Shown here: one piece after another, positions 1 through 11,861 of the stretch
Position numbering within the stretch: the first letter of the stretch is position 1
How the letters are laid out: each line of letters begins with the position of its first letter
Assembly (NCBI RefSeq): GCF_002901445.1
Contig: NZ_PPPD01000001.1
Coordinates: 2,424,501 to 2,488,500, forward strand
Reading direction: 5' to 3'
Origin: Deinococcus koreensis
Lineage (GTDB): Bacteria; Deinococcota; Deinococci; Deinococcales; Deinococcaceae
Length of the DNA: 64,000 nucleotides
The notes under the pieces: model-generated
What the model saw: the letters and a program-made list of their open reading frames with translations, nothing else
Databases searched by the model: none
What the model was told of the DNA's origin: nothing
Made by a program: the position numbers and the translations under genes

Positions 1-162
1 CACGGCGACGAGCACGAACGCGGCACGCTGGAAAGCGGAAAACACGCCGACCTTACGATTGTGCAGGGCGACCTCTTTCACACTGAAGCCCATTCCTGGC
101 CGGAGATTCCGGTGCGCGGCGGCGTCCTCGCGGACGTGACCGCCGAAAGCGAGGCTGTATGA
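1..162 (+). CDS. Amidohydrolase family protein, C-terminal fragment
   Basis: Only the last 53 codons are in the window; the gene begins upstream. The visible tail contains ERGTLESGKHADLTIVQGD, the beta-sandwich closing segment typical of metal-dependent amidohydrolases (YtcJ or imidazolonepropionase type). In these enzymes the segment (GxLxxGKxADLxxxxxD) returns to the composite domain after the TIM barrel. The metal ligands are outside the window, so the substrate cannot be stated. Its TGA stop overlaps the ATG of the downstream aldehyde dehydrogenase by ATGA, which suggests one operon with coupled translation. Family is fairly sure, function unknown. Confidence 0.7.
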   Translation, partial: HGDEHERGTLESGKHADLTIVQGDLFHTEAHSWPEIPVRGGVLADVTAESEAV

Positions 163-1607
163 CGACCCTACTGAACGATCCCGTGACCCGCGTCAAGGCC
201 TATTTCGACGGCGAGTGGCGCGCCGCGCCCAAGACCTTCGAGGTCTTCCACCCCGGCACCGGCGAGAGCATCGGCGCGGTGGCCGACTGCAGCGCCGCCG
301 ACGCCCGGCGCGCCATCGACGCCGCCGAGGTCGCCCTGAAGGAGTGGAAGAAGGTCAACCCCTACAAGCGCGGCCAGATCCTGAAAAAGTGGCATGACCT
401 GATGTTCGTCCACAAGGAGGAGCTGGCCCGCCTGATGACCCTGGAGATGGGCAAGCCGATCACCGAGACGCGCGGCGAGGTGCACTACGCGGCGTCGTTT
501 ATCGAGTGGTGCGCCGAGGAGGCCAGCCGCATCGGCGGCGAGCGGGTGCCCTCGCGCTTCGACCACAAGCGCGGCTTCACCAGCAGCGAGCCCGTGGGCG
601 TGGTGTACGCGGTCACGCCCTGGAACTTCCCGGCCGGCATGATCACGCGCAAGGCCGCCCCCGCGCTGGCCGCCGGCTGCGTGATGATCCTCAAGCCCGC
701 CGAGCAGAGCCCCATGACCGCGCTGTATCTGGCCGAGCTGTGGCTGGAGGCCGGCGGCCCCGCCAATACCCTGCAGGTGCTCCCCACCAACGATGCCCCC
801 GCCTTCAGCGCGCCCTTCATGGAAGACGAGCGGGTGCGCAAGCTGACCTTCACGGGCTCCACGGCGGTCGGGCGGCTGCTGTACGGGCAGGCGGCCAAGA
901 CCCTCAAGCGCGTCTCGCTGGAGCTGGGCGGCCACGCGCCCTTCCTGATCTTCGCGGACGCCGATCTGCACAAGGCTGCCCGCGAGGTCATGTGGAGCAA
1001 GTTCCGCAACGCCGGCCAGACGTGTATCTCCACCAACCGCGTATACGTGCAGCGTGAGGTGGCCCAGGAATTCACCGAGATTCTCTCGAAGATGACCGGC
1101 GAACTCGTGCTGGGCGATCCCCTGCAGGACGGCACCGGCGTCGGCCCGGTGGTCGAACAGGCGGGCCTGGACAAGGTGCAGGCGCAGGTCGACGACGCCC
1201 TGGCGCGTGGCGCGAAGGCCACCGTGGGCGGCACCGTCCGGGACGGCCTGTATTTCCACCCCACCGTTCTCACCGACGTGCATCCCGACTCGCTGATCCT
1301 GCGCGAGGAGACGTTTGGCCCGGTCGCCCCGGTCGTCGTGTTCGACACCGAGGAGGAGGGCCTGGCGCTGGCGAACAACTCCGACTACGGGCTGGCCGCC
1401 TACGCCTACACCCGCGACCTGGGCCGCGCCTTCCGCGTGGCCGAGGGCCTGGAATACGGCATCGTGGGCATCAACGACGGAGGCCCCAGCGCCAGCGCGC
1501 CGCAGATGCCCTTCGGCGGGATGAAGAACAGCGGCGTGGGGCGTGAAGGCGGGCACTGGGGGCTGGAGGAGTACCTGGAGGTCAAGTACATCTCTATGGG
1601 GGTGTAA
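159..1607 (+). CDS. gabD: NAD(P)-dependent succinate-semialdehyde dehydrogenase-like aldehyde dehydrogenase
   Basis: 482 aa, the usual length of a soluble aldehyde dehydrogenase. It should oxidise succinate semialdehyde (or a similar short aldehyde) to the acid with NAD(P). Visible motifs are the oxyanion Asn156 in TPWNF, the cofactor-loop motif FTGSTAVG near 231, the general base Glu255 in LELGG, the nucleophile Cys289 in NAGQTC, and the C-terminal PFGGMKNSG. Overall it reads like the GabD/SSADH branch, but substrate cannot be settled from sequence alone. ATG 159 overlaps the upstream stop and has GAGG 4 nt before it. No terminator follows; a long inverted-repeat region begins 13 nt downstream. 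Confidence 0.88.
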   Translation: MTTLLNDPVTRVKAYFDGEWRAAPKTFEVFHPGTGESIGAVADCSAADARRAIDAAEVALKEWKKVNPYKRGQILKKWHDLMFVHKEELARLMTLEMGKPITETRGEVHYAASFIEWCAEEASRIGGERVPSRFDHKRGFTSSEPVGVVYAVTPWNFPAGMITRKAAPALAAGCVMILKPAEQSPMTALYLAELWLEAGGPANTLQVLPTNDAPAFSAPFMEDERVRKLTFTGSTAVGRLLYGQAAKTLKRVSLELGGHAPFLIFADADLHKAAREVMWSKFRNAGQTCISTNRVYVQREVAQEFTEILSKMTGELVLGDPLQDGTGVGPVVEQAGLDKVQAQVDDALARGAKATVGGTVRDGLYFHPTVLTDVHPDSLILREETFGPVAPVVVFDTEEEGLALANNSDYGLAAYAYTRDLGRAFRVAEGLEYGIVGINDGGPSASAPQMPFGGMKNSGVGREGGHWGLEEYLEVKYISMGV

Positions 1608-1620
1608 GTACGGTTCCGGG

Positions 1621-2160
1621 GGGCGCCTGCCGCGGGCCACCCCACCCCCCAGCCCCCATCCCCAGGGGGGACGGGGGAGCCAAGCGCTGCGCTCGGCAAG
1701 AGTTTTGACTGGCGCGGCGTAGCTGGGCTGGACGCTGACGTGTCCGCCCTCGACGCCATCCTTCCGCTCCGCGCTAGGCCCGTGCGCTGCGCGCCCGACG
1801 GCCGGTGGTGGTCGGCGGTTGCTCGCGGGGCGGGACGATTGGGACGGCTGATCGACTTTGAAAAGCCAGGGTACGAACTGCTGTTAGCCCCGCCCCCAGT
1901 CGTCACTTTCAATCACAGGCGAGAAAAGCGAAAAAACGAACCACCCCACCCTGCCCTCCTATCGAAAGCCGTCGTGCGCGAAGCGCGCGGGCAACGACGC
2001 GAACACGCAACAGGCAAGTCCGCAGCCCACGCCAACGAAGCCACGAGGTAAGGCCAGTGGGGAAACGGTGGCGACCACATGCCGAGCGCAGCGCTTGGCT
2101 CCCCCCTGCCCCTCCGGGGTAGGGGGGCTGGGGGGGTGGGGCAGCCCGCGGCAGGCGCCC
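1621..2160. repeat. 540-bp structure with about 80-bp inverted arms
   Basis: The left arm (1621-1698) and right arm (2080-2160) are near-perfect reverse complements: GGGCGCCTGCCGCGGG at the left outer end matches CCCGCGGCAGGCGCCC at the right, and the inner ends are AAGCGCTGCGCTCGGCA and TGCCGAGCGCAGCGCTT. Small differences lie in the C/G-run middle. The roughly 380-bp core shows no recognisable protein; possible short frames lack ribosome sites and homology I can recognise. This fills the gene-free stretch 1608-2220. It could be a non-autonomous mobile element or two copies of a dispersed intergenic repeat in opposite orientation. Confidence 0.75.
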
Positions 2161-2220
2161 ACCTTCCAGGCGTCTTTCCCGAAGCCCTCCCCCCAAGAGA
2201 GAAGGGGGGTTGTCCCCCCC

Positions 2221-3318
2221 TCAGCTCTCCAGCGCCAGCCAGGTGTTCGGCCCCACCACGCCGTCGGCGCTCAGGGCACGGCTGGTCTGGAAGCTCCGCA
2301 CGGCCGCCTCGGTGCCGGGGCCGAAGACGCCGTCCACGCCGACCGCGTAGCCCCGCGCAGCGAGCTGCCCCTGGGCGGCCTGCACGGCGGCGCCCGAGTC
2401 GCCCTGGCGCACGGTGCGGATCAGGCGTTCCCAGGTGGCCGAGCCGATCACGCCGTCGGCGGTCAGGCCCACCGCGCCCTGGAAGGCGCGCACGGCGCTG
2501 ACGGTGCCGGGGCCATAGCTGCCGTCGGCGCCCAGCGTCTGACCCTGGGCGGCCAGCAGGCGCTGGGCGCTGCGGACGCGCTCGCCGCTCTGGCCGCTGC
2601 GGGTGGTGGGCCACACGCGCACGCTCACGCCCAGGCGCGCGGCCACGTCCTGCCGGAGTTGCGGCAGTTTCGCGTACAGCACGTCGCCAGGGCAGTCGGT
2701 GTCGTTGAAGTCGCGGTGGCCGTACAGCTCGGTGGCCGGAATGCCGTACTGCTGGCACAGCCACGCGCACAGGGTGACCAGCGCCGCGTACTGCCCGCCC
2801 GGCGGCGAGACCGTCATGTAGGTGCCCTCGTTCTCGATGCCCACCGAGACGTCGTTGAAGCCGTCACAGTGGGCTCCCCGGACGTGCCGGGTGCCGCCCT
2901 GCGCGGCCTCCAGACTGCGGTGCCGGCCTTCCACCACATACCCGCCCCGGCTGATCGTGAACTGCTGCCCCGAGTCGATCCACCCCCGTGCGAAGTGGCT
3001 CTGCTGGATGCTGCGGGCCAGGGCGTAGGCCTGTGCCTGCGACAGATCGCTGACATTCGCGCTGGCCGTGTGGTGGACGATGATCCGCGTGGGGCGCGTG
3101 CCCAGCACCGTGATGGCCTCGGTCGGCGGCTGGGCCTTCCAGGCAGCGGTGCCGGCCACGCCGGGGGGCGCGACCGCCTGGGAGTTCAGCGGGCCAGGCG
3201 TGGGCGCGACCTGTAAGCCACACCCCGCGAGGAACGCCGCGCTGCCCAGCGCCGTGCCCCAGCGCAGCAGGTCACGCCGGCTGGGCGCGTTGGGAGTGCT
3301 CGTCTCCTCCATATCCAT
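2221..3318 (-). CDS. Tat-exported lipoprotein amidase (PGRP/amidase_2) with two peptidoglycan-binding domains
   Basis: 365 aa. The N terminus combines a twin-arginine motif (SRRDLLRW, residues 13-20) with a lipobox (FLAGC, Cys33), so the protein is probably exported folded and lipid-anchored. Residues about 75-215 form an N-acetylmuramoyl-L-alanine amidase/PGRP fold. Probable zinc ligands are His82 or His83 in HHT, His201 in GHRDF and Cys209 in DTDCPGD. Two PG_binding_1 modules follow (about 238-300 and 305-365), each with the DGxxGxxTxxAVRxFQ pattern. It should cleave the glycan-peptide bond of peptidoglycan. Its ATG overlaps the stop of the upstream wall-hydrolase gene by ATGA, so the two are co-translated. 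Confidence 0.88.
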   Translation of the reverse strand: MDMEETSTPNAPSRRDLLRWGTALGSAAFLAGCGLQVAPTPGPLNSQAVAPPGVAGTAAWKAQPPTEAITVLGTRPTRIIVHHTASANVSDLSQAQAYALARSIQQSHFARGWIDSGQQFTISRGGYVVEGRHRSLEAAQGGTRHVRGAHCDGFNDVSVGIENEGTYMTVSPPGGQYAALVTLCAWLCQQYGIPATELYGHRDFNDTDCPGDVLYAKLPQLRQDVAARLGVSVRVWPTTRSGQSGERVRSAQRLLAAQGQTLGADGSYGPGTVSAVRAFQGAVGLTADGVIGSATWERLIRTVRQGDSGAAVQAAQGQLAARGYAVGVDGVFGPGTEAAVRSFQTSRALSADGVVGPNTWLALES

Positions 3319-4349
3319 CAGTTCCAGGCACAGTGGACGTGGTTGTCGTGGCCGCCGCTGGAATCGTTGTATGCGTTGAAGGTCTGCGAGGGATCGGAGC
3401 CGGCGGCGATGCAGGCATTACGCGCCGCCGTGTGGGCCGAGTTCGGGCTGCCCAGGCTCACGCCGTTCCAGATGCCGATATCCAGGGCCAGCCCCGCGTA
3501 GTGGTCGGAGTAGGTGGAATGGACACCGCCCGCGAGAGACGTGATGTACAGGGAGTTCTGGGCGGCCATGGTGGCCATGCCCTGAAGCATCGAGCGCTTC
3601 AGCGTGACTGTCAGGCCGCAGTTGGCGTCGCTGGCGCAGCCGCGCGTGGCGGCGCGACCGGCCGCCGTGTCGGCGATGTTCTGGCGGGGGTTGCCGCCCG
3701 ACGTGCTGGAACTCGTGCCCAGCGTGATCCGGCTGTTGTTCAGGATGCTCTGCGCGAGGCTGGCGGTGGTGCCGCTGGCAGGGGCGCTGCTGCCGGTCAC
3801 CAGGGCGTGCCAGGTGTTCAGGCCGGCCACGCCGTCCACGCTCAGGCCGCGCCGGCTCTGGAAGTCGCGCAGGGCCGTGTTCGTGCCGCTGCCGAAGACC
3901 CCGTCCACCGTGACCGACGAGTAGCCGTAGCCGCTGCGGAGCTGATCCTGCACGGCCCGCACCGCGTTGCTGCTGTCGCCCTGCCGGACGGTCACGATCA
4001 GCGCTTTCCAGGTGTTGCCGCCCACGACGCCGTCCACGCTCAGGCCCCGGGCCCGCTGGAAGGCGCGCACGGCGCTGTCGGTGCCGGAGCCGAACGAGCC
4101 GTCCACGCTCAGGGTCTGCCCGGCGTGGCGCAGCAGGTACTGCAGGGTCACGACGTCGCGGCCGCTGTCACCCAGGCGCAGGGCCTGCCAGGACAGCACG
4201 GACTGGGCGGCCAGGGCAGCCGAGGGCGTGGCCTGGGCACTGGATTCGGCGCCAGAGTTGGCATTCGGGCCGGCGCCGCAGCCGCCGAGCAGCGGGGTCA
4301 GGAGGAGGGTCGAGGTCAACAGGGCCAGGGAGGGGACGCGCTTCATCAT
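3318..4349 (-). CDS. Lipoprotein with two peptidoglycan-binding domains and an M15-like peptidase domain
   Basis: 343 aa. Residues 1-24 are a lipoprotein signal peptide ending in LLGGC (Cys24). Two PG_binding_1 repeats span about 55-185. The C-terminal third has HSTYSDHYAGLALDIG and, at the very end, HDNHVHCAW, a His/Asp arrangement like that of M15 zinc D,D-carboxypeptidases (VanY/HHP type). It probably trims peptidoglycan stem peptides outside the membrane. AGGAG lies 7 nt before the ATG. It is first of a two-gene operon with the amidase, and the binding modules of the two proteins look homologous. The peptidase assignment is less certain than the domain layout. Confidence 0.8.
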   Translation of the reverse strand: MMKRVPSLALLTSTLLLTPLLGGCGAGPNANSGAESSAQATPSAALAAQSVLSWQALRLGDSGRDVVTLQYLLRHAGQTLSVDGSFGSGTDSAVRAFQRARGLSVDGVVGGNTWKALIVTVRQGDSSNAVRAVQDQLRSGYGYSSVTVDGVFGSGTNTALRDFQSRRGLSVDGVAGLNTWHALVTGSSAPASGTTASLAQSILNNSRITLGTSSSTSGGNPRQNIADTAAGRAATRGCASDANCGLTVTLKRSMLQGMATMAAQNSLYITSLAGGVHSTYSDHYAGLALDIGIWNGVSLGSPNSAHTAARNACIAAGSDPSQTFNAYNDSSGGHDNHVHCAWN

Positions 4350-4688
4350 GGGGGCTCCTGTGCAGCCGGGGGAGGGTACCGGCTGCGCGACGCGGATCGA
4401 CTCAGGACACGTCCACCACGCCGGAAACCGGGAGTGGGCGTGGGCTCAGCAGAGGGTGCGTACGCCCACGCTACCCTCCCGGCGGGTTCAGTTCAATGTC
4501 GGCCGGTCAGTTGTCTCCCAGTTCCTGGGGCCGGGGCATCGGGCCTCCGCCCAGGTCTGCGCTCCCCCCTGGCCCCGTGGCCGGGCCCGTGATACACTCC
4601 CAGAGTTTGCCCCAACACGGGGCGCCAACGCGTGAAGTCGGCAGGCCCGCCAACTGGCCGCCACGCCGCGAGCAAGGAGAGAGTAGAG
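4350..4688. other. Divergent upstream region of wall-hydrolase and rpmH operons
   Basis: No gene is seen in these 339 nt. The left side carries the minus-strand Shine-Dalgarno (4355-4359). The right side carries the rpmH promoter (4590-4598) and a roughly 90-nt leader with a GCCCC/GGGGC hairpin near 4610-4624. Confidence 0.5.
4590..4598 (+). promoter_or_regulatory. Extended -10 promoter of rpmH-rnpA-yidDC
   Basis: TGATACACT is an extended -10 element (TGN plus TACACT) about 90 nt before rpmH. No convincing -35 is seen, as is common with extended -10 promoters. Confidence 0.5.
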
Positions 4689-4832
4689 ATGAAGCGTACC
4701 TACCAGCCCAACGTCCGCAAGCGGGCCAAGACCCACGGTTTCCGCGCCCGTATGAAGACCAAGTCCGGCCGCAACATTCTGGCGCGCCGTCGTGCCAAGG
4801 GCCGCCACAAGCTCACCGTCAGCGACGAGTAA
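4689..4832 (+). CDS. rpmH: 50S ribosomal protein L34
   Basis: 47 aa, the normal L34 length, starting [18 protein letters not shown] and ending HKLTVSDE. L34 is a small basic protein of the large ribosomal subunit. ATG 4689 is chosen because AAGGAG (4674-4679) lies 9 nt upstream and the family begins with MKRTYQP; an in-frame start at 4632 would add 19 residues foreign to L34. rnpA, yidD and yidC follow in the order conserved across bacteria. Confidence 0.97.
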   Translation: MKRTYQPNVRKRAKTHGFRARMKTKSGRNILARRRAKGRHKLTVSDE

Positions 4833-4854
4833 GCCCCCCACGCAGGAGAGGCCT

Positions 4855-5343
4855 ATTTCCAGCACTCCCAATTCCAGCGCCACCCAGGATCGGCCCCGCC
4901 GTCCCGTGGCGCTGGATTCGTTACGGGGTGACCGGGAATTCCGCAAGGTGCGCTCGCATGGGGTGGCGGTGCGGGATCCGCTGTTCACCCTGCGGCTCAC
5001 CGAATATCGGCCCCGCTACGGTGAGCAGTGGCGGCCGCGCGCCATCATCGGCATCGTGGTGTCCAAGAAGACCCTGAAACGGGCGGTGGATCGCAACCGG
5101 GCGCGGCGCCGGGTGCGCGAGGCCCTGCGAACGCTGCCCGGCGGCCTGCCCCCCTGCCGCGCCATCCTGCTGCCCAACCCGGCGGTGCTCAGCGTGGACT
5201 TCCTGGCCCTGCAGTCGGCCCTGATCCGCGCGCTGGAGCGAGCGCCCGGCCGCGTGAAGAAGGGAAGTGGCGGGAACTCCGGGGGCCGCGCCCCCGTACC
5301 TGTGGCCGTGACCGCCGCCGCTCCCACCCCGGAGACCCCATGA
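4855..5343 (+). CDS. rnpA: Ribonuclease P protein component (possible ATT start)
   Basis: RnpA is the protein subunit that helps the RNase P ribozyme bind and cut pre-tRNA 5' leaders. The core starts at [15 protein letters not shown], and the RNR signature appears as [14 protein letters not shown]. The C-terminal tail is long and Ala/Pro-rich. The start is unusual: AGGAG at 4844-4848 is followed 6 nt later by ATT 4855, and no ATG, GTG or TTG sits at a workable distance. Alternatives are GTG 4792 (overlaps rpmH by 41 nt, no Shine-Dalgarno) and GTG 4906 (conventional length, poor Shine-Dalgarno). Thermus is known for unusual rpmH/rnpA overlap, so odd initiation here has precedent. Product is certain; start is not. 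Confidence 0.9.
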   Translation: MSSTPNSSATQDRPRRPVALDSLRGDREFRKVRSHGVAVRDPLFTLRLTEYRPRYGEQWRPRAIIGIVVSKKTLKRAVDRNRARRRVREALRTLPGGLPPCRAILLPNPAVLSVDFLALQSALIRALERAPGRVKKGSGGNSGGRAPVPVAVTAAAPTPETP

Positions 5344-5599
5344 GCCTCGCCTCGCGCGGGCTGATCCGGGTCGTGCGCTATTACCAGCGCGCCCTGTCGC
5401 CCCGCAAACCCGTGCCCACCTGCCGCTTTACCCCGACCTGCTCGGAGTATGCTGCCCAGGCGATCGAACGTCATGGTGCGCTGCGGGGCGGCTGGCTGGC
5501 CACCTGGCGCGTGCTGCGCTGCAACCCCCTGGTGCCCGGCGGCTTCGATCCCGTGCCCGACCATTTTCCTTCTGCGCTCCACCCCAACAAGAGAACCCC

Positions 5600-5603
<4 letters not shown>
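5340..5603 (+). CDS. yidD: Membrane protein insertion efficiency factor YidD
   Basis: 87 aa. Contains [25 protein letters not shown], with the three-cysteine CRFxPTCSxYA signature, then [19 protein letters not shown], both hallmarks of YidD (DUF37/HlyA family). YidD is a small amphipathic protein at the inner face of the membrane that aids YidC-dependent insertion. ATG overlaps the rnpA stop and its own stop overlaps yidC, both as ATGA, so the three genes are translationally chained. Confidence 0.95.
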
Positions 5604-7336
<1,733 letters not shown>

Positions 7337-7350
7337 AGCAGAAAGCAGAG

Positions 7351-7386
7351 CGCCCGCCTGACCGGACTGGTTCAGGCGGGCGTTTT
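7351..7386 (+). terminator. Rho-independent terminator after yidC
   Basis: Perfect 11-bp stem CGCCCGCCTGA (7351-7361) / TCAGGCGGGCG (7372-7382), 10-nt loop, then TTTT. It separates yidC from the convergent C39 protein gene. Confidence 0.9.
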
Positions 7387-7399
7387 CATGGTCGTGGGT

Positions 7400-8674
7400 T
7401 CAGAGGCGATTGAGTTCGTCTCTCGCCTCGGCGAAGGCCGGACGCAGCCGCAGGGCCTCGCGGTAGGCGGCCTGGGCCTCGGCGGTGCGGCCCAGGCCCG
7501 CCAGGGCTCTCGCCCGCCAGTACTGCGCTTCCTCGTGCGTGGGCACCGAGCGCAGCACCGCGCCGCTCAGGCGCAGCACGTCACCGTAGCGACCGGTGCG
7601 GGTGTAGGCCTCAAAGGGGCCGAAGGAGTACCACAGGGCGCGCCACGCCAGCCCGCCCTGCACCCAGCCCGGCCGGGTCGGGTCGAGGGCGCGGTCGGGC
7701 CGGGCCGCCAGCGCCTGATCGAAGGCCTTCGTGGCCCCCACCGTGTCGCCCAGTTCCAACCGGGCCTGCCCCAGATTCAAGTAGGAAACGGCGTCGCCCA
7801 GGCGATCCGCCTCGGCCTGGGCCACGCGCAGGGCCTCGCGTTTCGCCCAGGCCGGGTCGGCTCGGTCGCCCAGCAGCGCCCGCATCTGCGCCGTCTTCTG
7901 GGGCGGCGTGACCACCAGATAGGTGCGCCCGAAGGAGCGCCACAGGCCGTCGAAGGCCGCGTAGTTCATCTTCAGCGGCCCCAGGTACGAATCCAGCGCG
8001 CTGAAGGTCTGCGCCGCGTCGTCGTAGCCGGTCAGCAGGCGGTAGTGGCCCATGCCCCCCGAGTCGGGCGTGACGAACCAGGTTTCCACGATGACCGGGA
8101 AGCCCGCCGCCAGCAGCGTCCGCAGCATCGTGCGGTCGCCGCCGCGCGCCAGATGCACGTCCATGCCCTGGGTGCGGGCATAGGGGGCCAGTTCGTCCGG
8201 CGACACGTTCACATCGCCCTTGCTGGGCTTGAGCTGCGGCGCTATGTCGTACTGCGTCTTACTGCTGCCCCAGCGGTTCAGGGCCATCCCGATGGTGACC
8301 GGGCCGCAGTTGTTCATGCGCTGGTACTCGTGCCGGATGGCGCCCACGCTGGCGGAGGTTGGCAGGACTGTTGGCTCGACAGTGGAGACGGGAGCAGGGG
8401 CCTCCATGGGCGCTGCCTCGGGCTCAGCTTCGACAGGCTCTGGGAGAGTGGCTTCGACGTCCGCTGCCTCAACGTCGGCAGGCCCATCTCCTCCGGGCGA
8501 GGCCACGATCTGGGGCGGGGCCTGCGGTGTGGCCGGCACGCCTGTCACGGCGGAGGCGGTCACCTCGCTCACGGGGGCCTCGGCCGACGAACCCGCCTGA
8601 AACCGGTTGACACCGAACGTCGCCGCACCCACGAGCAGGCCGGCCGTGAGCAGCAGGGCAGGAAGACGCATCAC
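7400..8674 (-). CDS. C39-like cysteine peptidase with TPR repeats, exported
   Basis: 424 aa. An N-terminal hydrophobic segment (about 4-20) suggests export with a signal anchor. A Pro/Ala/Glu-rich linker follows (about 30-108). A C39-like papain-fold domain has Cys123 in MNNCGPVTIG, His210 in GHYRLLTGYDD and Asp228 as likely triad. From about 255 to the end there are several TPR helices ending AEAQAAYREALRLRPAFAEA. Stand-alone C39-like domains can be peptidases or inactive binding domains; the intact triad favours activity. The start is GTG 8674 or ATG 8671, both just downstream of a TAGAAT box, so the mRNA is probably leaderless. Confidence 0.8.
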   Translation of the reverse strand: MMRLPALLLTAGLLVGAATFGVNRFQAGSSAEAPVSEVTASAVTGVPATPQAPPQIVASPGGDGPADVEAADVEATLPEPVEAEPEAAPMEAPAPVSTVEPTVLPTSASVGAIRHEYQRMNNCGPVTIGMALNRWGSSKTQYDIAPQLKPSKGDVNVSPDELAPYARTQGMDVHLARGGDRTMLRTLLAAGFPVIVETWFVTPDSGGMGHYRLLTGYDDAAQTFSALDSYLGPLKMNYAAFDGLWRSFGRTYLVVTPPQKTAQMRALLGDRADPAWAKREALRVAQAEADRLGDAVSYLNLGQARLELGDTVGATKAFDQALAARPDRALDPTRPGWVQGGLAWRALWYSFGPFEAYTRTGRYGDVLRLSGAVLRSVPTHEEAQYWRARALAGLGRTAEAQAAYREALRLRPAFAEARDELNRL

Positions 8675-8679
8675 CCCCT

Positions 8680-8685
8680 ATTCTA
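8680..8685 (-). promoter_or_regulatory. Leaderless -10 box for C39/TPR gene
   Basis: TAGAAT on the minus strand lies 5 nt before GTG 8674 and 8 nt before ATG 8671. No Shine-Dalgarno precedes either codon. Confidence 0.5.
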
Positions 8686-8768
8686 CCTATGATTCATGAT
8701 CCGGCCCTGAGCTTCAAACGTGTTCCAGACGGCCTTTCTGTGTATGTTTTCAGACTCCCGGCCTCGTC

Positions 8769-10906
<2,138 letters not shown>

Positions 10907-11137
10907 GGAACCTCCGGAGAGCTGTGGACAAGCGGGGTGGGGCGGCCGTCTTTCCGGCGTCAGGGCGCCCGCCGCTGGTTCAGCAGGCGGCCGGAAGGGC
11001 GGTATGGGGGGCGCGGAATCGTCGGCATGACAGGGAAGTGGGGGCCAGCGGTGGCCCGGAAGCGGGAGAGATCCAGCCTAGCAGACCGGCCCGAACGGGC
11101 GTTAGGAAGGCAGTTCAGGCTGGGGCCAGGGCCGGGG

Positions 11138-11143
11138 TACACT
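11138..11143 (+). promoter_or_regulatory. Leaderless -10 box for rlmB
   Basis: TACACT, then 7 nt, then ATG 11151. No Shine-Dalgarno is present between them. Confidence 0.55.
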
Positions 11144-11150
11144 GCCCTTT

Positions 11151-11861
11151 ATGTTGTTGTATGGCCGCAATCCGGTGCTGGAAGCACTCAAAGACGGGCG
11201 CGTGACCGAGGTGCTGGTCGCCAAGGGGGTCGAGGAGACCTTCATCCGCGAACTGAAGGCGACCGGCGTGCGGCTGCGCTTCGAGCCGCGCATCGAACTC
11301 GACCAGCTGGCGGGCACGACCGCGCACCAGGGCGTGATCGCCGAGGTGGAAGACCTGGCCTGGGCCACCGTGGATGACATCCTCGACCGGGCCGACCAGA
11401 AAGGTGAGCCGCTGGTGATCGTGCTGCTCGACGGCATTACCGATCCGCGCAACTTCGGCGCGATCATCCGCTCGGCCGAGGTTTTGGGCGCGCACGGCGT
11501 GGTCGTCGAGGAACGCCGCTCGGCGCCGCTCTCGCCCGTGGTCGCCAAGACGGCGGCCGGCGCCACCTCGTACCTGCCGGTGGCCCAGACCAAGAACCTG
11601 CCCCGCCTGATCGACCAGCTCAAGGAGGAGGCCGTGTGGGTCTACGGCGCGGCCGGCGAGGCCGCCCAGGACATCGGCCAGGTGGACTTTTCAGGCAAGG
11701 TGGCGCTGGTCATCGGCGCCGAGGGCGAGGGCCTGCGCCGCCTGGTGCGCGAGAAGTGCGACGTGCTGGTCAGCATCCCCACGCGCGGCCAGGTGCAGAG
11801 CCTGAACGCCTCGGTGGCCGCCGGCATCCTGCTGTACGAGGCGATGCGGGGCCGGGCGTGA
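11151..11861 (+). CDS. rlmB: 23S rRNA (guanosine-2'-O-)-methyltransferase RlmB / TrmH-family
   Basis: 236 aa. SPOUT-class methyltransferase. The N-terminal substrate-binding domain starts LLYGRNPVLEALKDGR. The knotted catalytic domain has the three TrmH motifs: DGITDPRNFGAIIRSAEVLGAHG (motif 1 with the catalytic Arg), LVIGAEGEGLRRLVREKCD (motif 2) and IPTRGQVQSLNASVAAGILLYE (motif 3). Members with this N-terminal domain modify G2251 of 23S rRNA using SAM. The GTGA overlap couples it to the downstream epimerase-like gene, an unrelated activity. Confidence 0.92.
   Translation: MLLYGRNPVLEALKDGRVTEVLVAKGVEETFIRELKATGVRLRFEPRIELDQLAGTTAHQGVIAEVEDLAWATVDDILDRADQKGEPLVIVLLDGITDPRNFGAIIRSAEVLGAHGVVVEERRSAPLSPVVAKTAAGATSYLPVAQTKNLPRLIDQLKEEAVWVYGAAGEAAQDIGQVDFSGKVALVIGAEGEGLRRLVREKCDVLVSIPTRGQVQSLNASVAAGILLYEAMRGRA

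Noticed and set aside
1740..2051. 103-codon frame inside the inverted-repeat core
   Set aside because: No Shine-Dalgarno or -10 box, no domain, Arg/Ala/Pro-rich translation that ends within the repeat core; not supported as a gene.
1621..2160. Insertion sequence
   Set aside because: Inverted arms are present but no transposase and no clear target-site duplication could be seen; recorded only as a repeat.
4632..4688. N-terminal extension of L34
   Set aside because: The extra 19 residues do not fit L34, and a good Shine-Dalgarno precedes ATG 4689.
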